From the NCBI GenBank assembly GCA_021811865.1, contig JAKAQB010000013.1:1-64000 (forward strand): a stretch of DNA of 64,000 nt, read 5' to 3'. The first letter of the stretch is position 1. Every line of letters begins with the position of its first letter. A program made the translations under genes and the position numbers. Source of the stretch: Actinomycetes bacterium. GTDB taxonomy: Bacteria > Actinomycetota > Acidimicrobiia > Acidimicrobiales > Palsa-688. The notes beneath the pieces are model-generated. The model saw only the letters and a list, made by a program, of their open reading frames with translations. It was not told where the DNA came from and did not search any database. Below are positions 46,386 through 54,079 of this stretch, piece after piece.

Positions 46386-47036
46386 ATGACCGACATCGTG
46401 CTCGTGCGCCATGGGGAGACCGTGTGGCACGCAGAGAACCGGTACGCCGGCCGCAGCGATGTCGAGCTCAACCACCGAGGCCGTGCGCAGGCCCGAGCCC
46501 TCGCTCGCTGGGGCGCAGGTGCGAGCCTGGACGGCCTGTGGTGCTCGGAGCTCCGGCGCGCCAAGGAGACCGCCGCGCGCTGCGCCGAAGGGACAGGCTT
46601 GGAGCTTGTGGTGGACGCGAGGTTGAACGAGATCGACTTCGGGCAGGCAGAAGGCCTCACTGCCCGACAGATACGCCAGCGCTTCCCGCGAGAAGTGGCT
46701 GCGTTCGACGCCGACCCCGCCGGACAACCCATGCCGGGTGGCGAGGAACCTCGGGCGGCAGCGACACGCGCTCTCGAGTGCCTTGCCGAGATCGGCGACG
46801 CCACCCCGTCGGGGCGAGTCCTGGTCGTGACGCACAACACGCTCATCCGCCTCGTGCTGTGCAGCCTTCTCGGGGTCCCCCTAGCCCACTATCGGGCCCG
46901 GTTTCCTTCCATCAGCAACTGTAGCCTCAGCGAGATCCGGGTCGTTCGTGGCAAGAGGGCAGCCTTGCTCCAGCTCAACGCCCCCTTGACCGACGGGCAG
47001 GTGTCGACCCACGAGACGGAGGATGGTTTGTGGTGA
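46386..47036 (+). CDS. Histidine phosphatase family protein (phosphoglycerate-mutase-like)
   Basis: 216 residues. The catalytic RHG motif is in IVLVRHGETVWHAENRY, the second histidine in VLVVTHNTLIRL and the acid residue in LNEIDFGQAEG. These match the cofactor-dependent mutase/phosphatase superfamily; members act on phosphosugars, cobalamin intermediates or acid phosphates, and this sequence does not settle which. ATG 46386 follows a 144-bp gap after the P-II-like gene. The end overlaps the Sua5 start, so the two are co-translated. Confidence 0.88.
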   Translation: MTDIVLVRHGETVWHAENRYAGRSDVELNHRGRAQARALARWGAGASLDGLWCSELRRAKETAARCAEGTGLELVVDARLNEIDFGQAEGLTARQIRQRFPREVAAFDADPAGQPMPGGEEPRAAATRALECLAEIGDATPSGRVLVVTHNTLIRLVLCSLLGVPLAHYRARFPSISNCSLSEIRVVRGKRAALLQLNAPLTDGQVSTHETEDGLW

Positions 47037-48121
47037 CGCTTGACGACGGTGTCACGGGGATCGGGGCGGAGCGTCGGCGGTGGAGCGCGCGTCGGGACCT
47101 CTGCAGCAGCCAGACAGAGGTGGTCGACGCCAGCGAACGGTCGATCAGGCTCGCCGCCAGCTTGCTTCAGGCCGGCCACATCGTTGGCATCCCGACCGAG
47201 ACCGTCTACGGCCTGGCCGCAGACGCGGCCAACCCGGATGCTGTCGCACGCGTGTTCGCAGCAAAGGGAAGACCCAGCGAGCATCCGTTGATCGTGCACC
47301 TGGGCGAGGCAGCGAATCTCTCCGACTGGGCTCGACACATACCACCCCAGGCGTCTCGCCTGGCCGACGCGTTCTGGCCGGGTCCCCTCACGCTGGTGCT
47401 CGATCGGCACCCGTCGGTGCTCGACGCCGTCACCGGGGGCCAGGACACGGTCGCGTTGCGCATGCCCGCCCATCCTGTCGCGCAGCGGCTCCTCCGGGTC
47501 TTCGGCGGCGGCCTTGCGGCACCGTCGGCCAATCTCTTCGGTCGGGTGAGCCCCACGACCGCCTACGACGTCTGTGTCGCTCTCGGTGGTGCCGTCGACC
47601 TGGTTGTCGACGGCGGTCTCTGCGAGGTGGGGATCGAGTCCACCATCGTCGCTCTCGAGGGCGAGGAGGTGACGATCCTCCGCCCCGGCGGGGTGAGCCC
47701 CGAAGCGATTGCCGGTGTGCTCGGGCGCCGGGCCCGGGCAGGGACGCTCGGAGCAGGGACGCTCGGAGCAGGGACGCTCGGAGCGATGCGGGCGCCGGGG
47801 ATGCTCGCTTCCCACTACGCCCCGGCCACCGCGCTGGATCTGTGCTCGAACGAGGATGCGAGCCGCCGAGCGGCGGAGCTTGTCTCTACCGGCAGGCGGG
47901 TGGGCGTGCTGTCCTTGGAGAGGATCGACGTCCCAGGAGCGGAAGTGACCTGGGACGCGGGTGGGAAGATGGCCGTCTTCGCCCGATCGCTCTACCAGAG
48001 GTTGCGGCAGGCCGACGACGAACGCTTGGACGTCCTCGTCGTAGCGCTGCCACCCGACGCGGGGCTCGGTACTGCAATCAGGGACCGGTTGCGCCGCGCC
48101 GCGCATCGACCCGCCTCGTGA
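47030..48121 (+). CDS. Threonylcarbamoyl-AMP synthase (Sua5/TsaC)
   Basis: 363 residues, long Sua5 form. The YrdC domain (about 35-225) includes GIPTETVYGLAADA, KGRPSEHPLIVH and FGGGLAAPSANLFGRVSPTTA; the linker has three AGTLG repeats; and the Sua5 C-terminal domain (about 255-360) begins MLASHYAPATAL. The enzyme makes threonylcarbamoyl-AMP from threonine, ATP and bicarbonate for t6A on tRNA. It overlaps the mutase-like gene. GTG 47030 has GGAGGA upstream. Confidence 0.93.
   Translation: MVTLDDGVTGIGAERRRWSARRDLCSSQTEVVDASERSIRLAASLLQAGHIVGIPTETVYGLAADAANPDAVARVFAAKGRPSEHPLIVHLGEAANLSDWARHIPPQASRLADAFWPGPLTLVLDRHPSVLDAVTGGQDTVALRMPAHPVAQRLLRVFGGGLAAPSANLFGRVSPTTAYDVCVALGGAVDLVVDGGLCEVGIESTIVALEGEEVTILRPGGVSPEAIAGVLGRRARAGTLGAGTLGAGTLGAMRAPGMLASHYAPATALDLCSNEDASRRAAELVSTGRRVGVLSLERIDVPGAEVTWDAGGKMAVFARSLYQRLRQADDERLDVLVVALPPDAGLGTAIRDRLRRAAHRPAS
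47739..47783. repeat. 15-bp tandem repeat inside the Sua5 linker
   Basis: CAGGGACGCTCGGAG occurs three times exactly, head to tail (47739, 47754, 47769). Each copy encodes five residues, so the linker between the YrdC and Sua5 domains could change length in frame. Confidence 0.85.
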
Positions 48122-48159
48122 CCACCTGCTGCCTGCTGACTCGAAGGAGGAGTCGATCG

Positions 48160-49110
48160 ATGACCAAAGAAAGCACCCCAGGCGATGCGAACACGGACGC
48201 GGCGGTACTGGCCAGCTCCACGAGCGAGGAGATCCACGCGGTTTACGATTCGAGCAATGACCTGCATCGCAGCAATCTCGCCTGGCTCGCCCAAGTCGAC
48301 GGGCTCGATCCGCTGAGTAGGCCCGAAGCCCGCACGGGTGCGGCGCCATGGCCGGATCTGCGTTGCCTTCTCGAGGAGGTGGCCGCCGGCGACGTCAGCC
48401 CTGGGGAGGCTGACGGCGTGCTCCGCCGTTTGCCGTTCGGCAACCTGGGCTTCGCCCGGATCGACCGCCATCGCTGGGTTCGCACTGGGCTGGCCGAAGC
48501 CGTCTTTGGACCAGGCAAGACGCCCACCCAGTGTGCGACGGTCGTAGCCGATCTCCTGGCTTCGCCGATCTCCGCGCCAGTGGTGCTCACGCGTGCCGAC
48601 GAGCACCAGGTCGAGGCCGCGCTTGCACGCAACCCTGGCGGCCATGTCATCAGCTCGACGGTTGTCTGGAACCCACAGCCGCCGCGATTCGGACGGATCG
48701 TCGTGATCAGCGCCGGAACGGGCGATCTCTCTGTCGCCGACGAGTGCCGAGCGACGCTCATCGCCTACGGCTACGACCCGGAGATCATCGTCGATGTCGG
48801 CGTAGCCGGCCTCCATCGGCTCTTGGCGGTGGTGGACGAGCTCCAAGACGTCGACGTGATCGTGGTCATCGCCGGGATGGAAGGTACGCTCCCCAGCGTG
48901 ATCGGAGGGCTGACCTCCTCCCCGGTCATCGCTGTGCCCACGAGCGTCGGCTACGGCTCGAGCCTGCACGGGCACACCGCGCTGCTCGGGATGCTGGCCT
49001 CATGTGCCCAAGGCATCACCGTGATGGGCATCGACAACGGCTTCGGTGCGGCGTGCGCGGCGGTACGGCTTCTTGCCCGGATCGCCAAGGGGCCTGCGAC
49101 CGCCTTGTGA
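48160..49110 (+). CDS. larB: LarB-type carboxylase (nickel-pincer cofactor pathway)
   Basis: 316 residues from ATG 48160 with AAGGAGG before it. The N-terminal ~130 residues are variable. Residues about 150-310 form a PurE-like domain: VISAGTGDLSVADECRATL, VDVGVAGLHRLL, IAGMEGTLPSVIGGL and VPTSVGYGSSLHG. LarB carboxylates and hydrolyses nicotinic acid adenine dinucleotide, using CO2, in the first step of the nickel-pincer nucleotide cofactor. No larC or larE is present in the window. It follows Sua5 after 38 bp and probably belongs to the same transcript. Confidence 0.9.
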   Translation: MTKESTPGDANTDAAVLASSTSEEIHAVYDSSNDLHRSNLAWLAQVDGLDPLSRPEARTGAAPWPDLRCLLEEVAAGDVSPGEADGVLRRLPFGNLGFARIDRHRWVRTGLAEAVFGPGKTPTQCATVVADLLASPISAPVVLTRADEHQVEAALARNPGGHVISSTVVWNPQPPRFGRIVVISAGTGDLSVADECRATLIAYGYDPEIIVDVGVAGLHRLLAVVDELQDVDVIVVIAGMEGTLPSVIGGLTSSPVIAVPTSVGYGSSLHGHTALLGMLASCAQGITVMGIDNGFGAACAAVRLLARIAKGPATAL

Positions 49111-49429
49111 AACCGAGACGCTCGGCAGTCGCGGGCAGGGTGTGGCACTCAAGGCCTGTGGCACTGCTCTGTCCCCACCAGAGCCCCGTGGGCGGCGCTG
49201 CCGACAAGGCGGGCGTACTTGGCGAGAAAGCCGTGTCCTGCTGGCGAGGCTGGCGGGCTCCAAAGCTCGCGGCGGCGGCCGAGCTCTCCAGGGTCGGTCC
49301 GTCAGGACCGGGAGCACCTCCTCCGTTCGACGGGGGAACGAGGCGACCTTCAGTGGATGGCACCGGAGGCCAAGGCGGTTCATGCTGGCCCATGAGGTGG
49401 CCGATCCAGGCCACGGGAGGGGTTCCACC
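49111..49429. other. 319-bp spacer between larB and the acetate uptake gene
   Basis: No credible gene is seen. The stretch is GC-rich with short inverted segments (such as GGTCGGTCCGTCAGGACCGG near 49292) that could form an RNA leader for the downstream gene, but no known riboswitch class is clearly matched. Confidence 0.5.
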
Positions 49430-50086
49430 ATGTCGAGCACCATCGATGACCGCCCGGCGGTCCGTGCCCAGCCGACCGATGCCGCCGTGCCACCTGCCTC
49501 ACCCGCCGGCTCGTGGGGCAACTCGGCTCCGCTGGCCCTGGCTGCCTTCGCCGTGACGACCTTCATGCTGAGCATGGTCAACGGCGACCTGGTGAACGCC
49601 GCGGTCCTGCCAGTCGTGTTCGGGGTCGCTCTCATGTTCGGAGGCATCACGCAGCTGATCGCTGGCGTGATCCAGCTGCGTGTCGGCAACACGTTCGGGG
49701 GCGTGCTCTTCTCGAGCTTCGGCGCCTTCTGGATGTCCTTGTTCGCCATCGTCACGTACTTCCTGAAGTCGGTGCCGCCGGCACAGGTCGGCCACGCCCT
49801 CGGGCTGTACCTCTTCGCCTTCGGCATCCTCACTGTCTGGATGTGGTTGGCATCGTTCCGGACGAACCTGGTGGTCGTCATAGCGCTGTTCCTGCTGATC
49901 GCAACCTTCTTCATCCTCGGGGCGGGCAACTACGACGCCACCACGGGGCTGGTGCACGCCGGGGGATACCTCGGCCTGGTGGTGGCGGCGCTGGCCGGAT
50001 ACCTGTCGTGCGCCGAGGTCTGCGAGGCGTCCTACGGCCGCTGGGTCCTGCCGGTCTGGTCGCTGGCCAAGAAGGCCGCGCGGTGA
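49430..50086 (+). CDS. satP: Acetate uptake transporter (GPR1/FUN34/YaaH, SatP family)
   Basis: 218 residues from ATG 49430 with GGGAGGGG upstream. Six membrane helices follow a ~30-residue hydrophilic N-terminus. NSAPLALAAFAVTTFMLSM is the family entry motif (NPAPLGL-type), and GGITQLIAGVIQLRVGNTFG and FSSFGAFWMSL are also conserved. The family moves acetate, succinate or protonated short acids. The stop overlaps the ligase start (GTGA), so uptake and activation are coupled. Confidence 0.92.
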   Translation: MSSTIDDRPAVRAQPTDAAVPPASPAGSWGNSAPLALAAFAVTTFMLSMVNGDLVNAAVLPVVFGVALMFGGITQLIAGVIQLRVGNTFGGVLFSSFGAFWMSLFAIVTYFLKSVPPAQVGHALGLYLFAFGILTVWMWLASFRTNLVVVIALFLLIATFFILGAGNYDATTGLVHAGGYLGLVVAALAGYLSCAEVCEASYGRWVLPVWSLAKKAAR

Positions 50087-51981
50087 GTGGCGTCGTGGGC
50101 GGCTACGACAAGGCATTCGCCTCCTGGAGCGCCGATCCCGACCGCTTCTGGCTCCAGGCCAGCGCGGCGATCGACTGGTACCGGGCACCTGGGACGGCCC
50201 TCGATCGCTCCGGCACGCCCTCTTCCCGGTGGTTCCCGGACGGCGAGCTCAACACGTGCTTCAATGCCCTGGACCGCCACGTGCGCGATGGGCGCGGCGA
50301 CCAGGCAGCGCTCCTGTACGACAGCCCGGTCACCGGGCAGGTGCGCACCTACTCCTATCGTCAGCTCCTCGACGTCGTGGCCCGTTTCGCCGGAGCCCTC
50401 GCACGCGAAGGGGTGGAGCGGGGCGACCGGGTCGTCATCTACATGCCGATGGTTCCCGAAGCCGTGATCGCCATGCTCGCCTGTGCTCGCATCGGCGCAG
50501 TCCATTCGGTGGTGTTCGGGGGCTTCGGGGCTCCCGAGCTGGCTGCCCGGATCGCCGACTGCGAGGCGAAGCTGGTCGTCTGTGCTTCGTGCGGCATCGG
50601 GCCCACCGGGGTGATCGCCTACAAGCCACTGGTGGACCAGGCAATGGAGCTCGTCGGCGACGGGCCGCAGCGGTGCATCGTGCTGCAGCGGCCGCAGGGC
50701 GAGGGGGCGCTGGTGCCCGGGCGGGACGTCGAGTGGCAGAAGGCGCTCGACGGCGCCGAGCCGGCACCGTGCGTCCCGGTCCGGTCCACCGACCCCCTGT
50801 ACATCCTCTACACGTCGGGCACCACCGGGCTGCCCAAGGGGATCGTGCGCGACAACGGTGGTCACGCGGTCGCGCTGGAGTGGTCCATGGGCGCCGTCTA
50901 CGACGTCGGCCCGGGCGAAGTGTTCTGGGCCGCGTCCGACATCGGATGGGTGGTCGGGCACTCCTACATCGTCTACGCGCCGTTGCTGCACGGGTGCACG
51001 ACGGTGCTCTACGAGGGCAAGCCGGTGGGGACCCCCGACGCCGGTGCCTTCTGGCGAGTGTGCGCCGACCACGGCGTGAACGTGCTCTTCGCTGCTCCCA
51101 CGGCGGTCAGGGCTATCAAGCGCGAAGACCCCGAGGGCAGGCTGCTGCGGCCGCACGACCTGTCCGCCCTGCGGACGCTGTTCCTGGCGGGCGAGCGCTG
51201 CGACCCCGACACCCTGGGCTGGGCCGGCCGGCACCTGGAGCGGCCCGTCATCGACCACTGGTGGCAGACGGAGAGCGGCTGGCCCATGGCCGCCAACTGC
51301 CTCGGGCTCGAACAGCTCCCGGTGAAGCCGGGGTCGGTGACCAAGCCCGTGCCCGGCTACGACATCCACGTGCTCGACCAGGAGGGCTACGACGTCCCCG
51401 TCGGGGAGACCGGAGCCATCTGCGTCCGGCTGCCGCTGCCACCGGGGTTCGCCCCGACGCTGTGGCGAGCGGACGACCGCTTTGAGGCAGCATACCTTTC
51501 GAGCTACCCGGGCTGGTACCTGACCGCCGACGCGGGCTACGTCGACGAGGACGGCTACCTCTTCGTGATGAGCCGCACCGACGACGTGATAAACGTGGCC
51601 GGACATCGCCTGTCGACGGGGCAGATCGAAGAGGTGCTGGCCAGCCACCCCGACGTGGCGGAATGCGCCGTCGTCGGGATAGCTGACGCCCTGAAGGGCC
51701 AGGTCCCCATCGGGTTCGCCGTCTTGAAGGCGGGGGTGACGCGCCCTCACGGCGCGATCGAAGCAGAGCTGGTGGCGCTCGTCCGCGAGCACGTCGGGCC
51801 GGTGGCGTCGTTCAAGTCGGCCAGGATCGTCCGGGCCCTCCCGAAGACGCGGTCGGGCAAGATCCTGCGTGCCACCATCCGAGCGATCGTCGACGGGGAG
51901 GGCTGGCAGGCTCCTCCCACCATCGAGGACGCCGCCGTCCTCGACGACTTCGAGGCCTTGGCGCCGGTGTCGCTCAGCTGA
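50083..51981 (+). CDS. prpE: Propionyl/acetyl-CoA synthetase, PrpE type
   Basis: 632 residues. The ACS-type N-terminal domain opens the protein; the AMP-binding P-loop is LYILYTSGTTGLPKGIVRDN, the acyl-binding signature is HWWQTESGWPM, and the C-terminal lysine lies in KTRSGKILRATIR. The RDNGGHAVAL phrase and YAPLLHG loop favour PrpE over acetyl-CoA synthetase. It converts acetate or propionate to its CoA ester at the cost of ATP. GTG 50083 overlaps satP, so it activates what SatP imports. Confidence 0.93.
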   Translation: MSGVVGGYDKAFASWSADPDRFWLQASAAIDWYRAPGTALDRSGTPSSRWFPDGELNTCFNALDRHVRDGRGDQAALLYDSPVTGQVRTYSYRQLLDVVARFAGALAREGVERGDRVVIYMPMVPEAVIAMLACARIGAVHSVVFGGFGAPELAARIADCEAKLVVCASCGIGPTGVIAYKPLVDQAMELVGDGPQRCIVLQRPQGEGALVPGRDVEWQKALDGAEPAPCVPVRSTDPLYILYTSGTTGLPKGIVRDNGGHAVALEWSMGAVYDVGPGEVFWAASDIGWVVGHSYIVYAPLLHGCTTVLYEGKPVGTPDAGAFWRVCADHGVNVLFAAPTAVRAIKREDPEGRLLRPHDLSALRTLFLAGERCDPDTLGWAGRHLERPVIDHWWQTESGWPMAANCLGLEQLPVKPGSVTKPVPGYDIHVLDQEGYDVPVGETGAICVRLPLPPGFAPTLWRADDRFEAAYLSSYPGWYLTADAGYVDEDGYLFVMSRTDDVINVAGHRLSTGQIEEVLASHPDVAECAVVGIADALKGQVPIGFAVLKAGVTRPHGAIEAELVALVREHVGPVASFKSARIVRALPKTRSGKILRATIRAIVDGEGWQAPPTIEDAAVLDDFEALAPVSLS

Positions 51982-52125
51982 CGAGGCGCCCACCCCGGCC
52001 CTCGGGAGCGACCAGAGCCGGGGCAGCCGGCGCCCGGCGCCCCGGCCACAAGAGACCTCCGGCCCTCTTCGTGCCCGGTGGCCCGCGTAACCTCCATCCG
52101 CGGAGGCCCTGTTCAAGGGGGGTTC

Positions 52126-53274
52126 GTGCACGTCGCAGCTACCGTCGAATCGGCGTCCAGGTCGATCGCCCTGCAGCCCACGACCAGTGACGTCCTGTCG
52201 ACCGCCGTCGAAGCGGCCCGCCAGGTCCTCGGTGCCGACGCCGCCTTCGCCGCGGTGGGCGAAGGGCCGGAGACCTACCCCATGCGCTTCATGAGCGGCA
52301 TCCGCGATCCCCGCTTCGCCGGTATCGTCGTGCGTTCCGCAGCCGGCCTCGGTGGCCAGGTACTGCTGTGCCGGCAGCCGCGCTGGACGGGCGACTACGC
52401 CCACGACCCGACGATCAGCCGCGACTTCGTCCATGTCGTGTCGGACGTGGAGGGGCTCGACGGGATGGGTTGCGTGCCCATCATCGGACCGATCGGCGTC
52501 GAAGCGCTCCTCTACGTCGGCTCGCGCCGGACCGACGCACCGGGTGACGTCGCCCTGGCCACGCTAGGCCGTGTGGCGAGCTACGCCGAGCTCGCCATCG
52601 AGAACCTCGGCGCCCGACGCCAGGAGCTCGAACTGCAACTGCTGCGGGAGCGCCAGCGCCTGGCCTGCGAGCTGCACGACTCCGTCGCCCAGATGCTCTT
52701 CAGCATCGGGGTGGCCGCCCACTACTCGCGGAGCAAGCAGGACCCCGCCGAGCTCCTCGCGACCATGCAGGAGATCGAGACGACCGCCGCCGCCGCCCGC
52801 CGGCAGCTACGTGAGACGTTGGAGCACCTCGGCCGGAGCGACGAGGGCATCGGCTTCGAAGCCCGGCTCGAGGGCGAGATACGCCTGTTCGAGCGCTGTT
52901 CCGGCTGCCGGGTGAGGACGATCCACCGCGGCGAGCGGCGCGCCCTGCCCCGGCCGGTGGAGACCCTGCTGCTCGACACCGTCGTCGAAGGGCTGCGCAA
53001 TGCCACCAAGCACGACAGGGCGACGGTCGTGGTCGTATCCCTCGTCTACGAGACCGGGGCCGTGTCTCTTGTGCTCCAAAGCGACGGGCCGGCCGCCATC
53101 GAACCCGGACCGGACACCGAGCCGTGGCTGGGGGCTGGCTCCGGCTCAGGACTTTCCCTCCTCCACCAACGCGCCGACCAGCTTGGCGGGGCGCTCGAGC
53201 TACTCACCCAACGGGGGATGCGCGTGCTCAGGCTCGGGGTCCCCACCCTCGTCGTCACCGGCAGGCCGGAGTGA
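52126..53274 (+). CDS. GAF-domain sensor histidine kinase, NarL/HisKA_3 type
   Basis: 382 residues from GTG 52126, preceded by AAGGGGGG; a GTG at 52078 lacks such a site. A GAF sensor (about 20-155) precedes the HisKA_3 motif ERQRLACELHDSVAQMLFS with the phospho-acceptor histidine, and an ATPase domain with VVEGLRNATKH and GSGSGLSLLHQRADQLGG follows. No membrane helix is present, so it is a cytoplasmic kinase sensing a soluble ligand or redox. It overlaps the response regulator gene. Confidence 0.92.
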   Translation: MHVAATVESASRSIALQPTTSDVLSTAVEAARQVLGADAAFAAVGEGPETYPMRFMSGIRDPRFAGIVVRSAAGLGGQVLLCRQPRWTGDYAHDPTISRDFVHVVSDVEGLDGMGCVPIIGPIGVEALLYVGSRRTDAPGDVALATLGRVASYAELAIENLGARRQELELQLLRERQRLACELHDSVAQMLFSIGVAAHYSRSKQDPAELLATMQEIETTAAAARRQLRETLEHLGRSDEGIGFEARLEGEIRLFERCSGCRVRTIHRGERRALPRPVETLLLDTVVEGLRNATKHDRATVVVVSLVYETGAVSLVLQSDGPAAIEPGPDTEPWLGAGSGSGLSLLHQRADQLGGALELLTQRGMRVLRLGVPTLVVTGRPE

Positions 53275-53900
53275 GGGCGCTCGTTCTCGACGACCACGCC
53301 GTCGCCCGCCGAGGGCTGCGGACGATCCTGCACGAGACCTTCGACATCGACGCTTGCGACGAGGCTGTCACGGGCGCCGAAGCGCTGGCGATCGCCGCCG
53401 GCCGGCATCCCGACCTCGTCCTCGTCGACCTGCGCGTCCCCGGTTCCATGCCCATCCACGAGCTCTGCCGGCAGCTGCGCGATCTACTGCCCGAGGCTCG
53501 GATCGTCATCGTGACGGCTTTCGACCGGGTCCCGGAGATCAAGGACGGCCTGGCCGCCGGCGCCGACGGCTGCCTGCTCAAGGACACAGCGGAGGTGGAC
53601 CTGACCACCGCGTTGCGGGCCATTGTTGCCGGCGAGACCGTGATCGACCCGCGGATCGCTCAGCGAATCGCCAGTGAGTTGTTCGGCAGGCGTAACGCCA
53701 GCACCGGGGTGCACCTCACCGGTCGCGAGCGCGACGTGCTACAACTGCTGGCCGAGGGGTGCTCCAACCGGGCTATCTCCGACAAGCTCCAGCTGTCGGA
53801 AGCCACCGTCAAGGGCCATGTCAGCAGCCTGCTCGACAAGCTTCACGCCTCCTCACGACTCGAAGCCCTCGTTCGAGCCTCCGACGCCGGGCTCATCTGA
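53271..53900 (+). CDS. NarL/LuxR-family response regulator
   Basis: 209 residues from GTG 53271, overlapping the kinase stop. The receiver domain carries DD near residues 7-8, phospho-acceptor D in VLVDLRVPG and K in CLLKDT. The C-terminal LuxR helix-turn-helix reads LTGRERDVLQLLAEGCSNRAI and ends SEATVKGHVSSLLDKL. It should control genes close by, possibly the SatP-PrpE pair upstream or isocitrate dehydrogenase downstream. Confidence 0.94.
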   Translation: MRALVLDDHAVARRGLRTILHETFDIDACDEAVTGAEALAIAAGRHPDLVLVDLRVPGSMPIHELCRQLRDLLPEARIVIVTAFDRVPEIKDGLAAGADGCLLKDTAEVDLTTALRAIVAGETVIDPRIAQRIASELFGRRNASTGVHLTGRERDVLQLLAEGCSNRAISDKLQLSEATVKGHVSSLLDKLHASSRLEALVRASDAGLI

Positions 53901-53916
53901 CTGATCTGACCTGGGC

Positions 53917-53936
53917 GGAGCCGAGCGATCGGCTCC
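53917..53936 (+). terminator. Hairpin terminator candidate after the response regulator
   Basis: GGAGCCGA (53917-53924) pairs perfectly with TCGGCTCC (53929-53936) around a GCGA tetraloop, 16 bp after the stop codon. No T-tract follows. GNRA tetraloop hairpins of this strength usually mark transcript ends in GC-rich genomes. Confidence 0.5.
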
Positions 53937-53969
53937 ACATCCGGCCTCCGGCTCATGCAATCTACTTCG

Positions 53970-53975
53970 TATGAT
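53970..53975 (+). promoter_or_regulatory. Possible -10 element of the isocitrate dehydrogenase promoter
   Basis: TATGAT in a locally AT-rich patch, about 105 bp before the start codon and after the terminator candidate. No good -35 box is seen 17 bp upstream, so the site is tentative. Confidence 0.3.
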
Positions 53976-54079
53976 AGGGCGGCGCGACGTCCACGTGATC
54001 GACGAAGTGACCTGGGAGGTCATGGCACGCCTGCCCCTCCCATGACCGTCGCCACCAAACCCCGACCAAGGAGGAGATC

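Noticed and set aside
49111..49429. Possible c-di-AMP (ydaO-type) riboswitch, because GACGGGGGAACGAGG resembles part of its core.
   Set aside because: The remaining conserved blocks of that class are not visible, and the flanking bases differ from the expected CCA; too weak to annotate.
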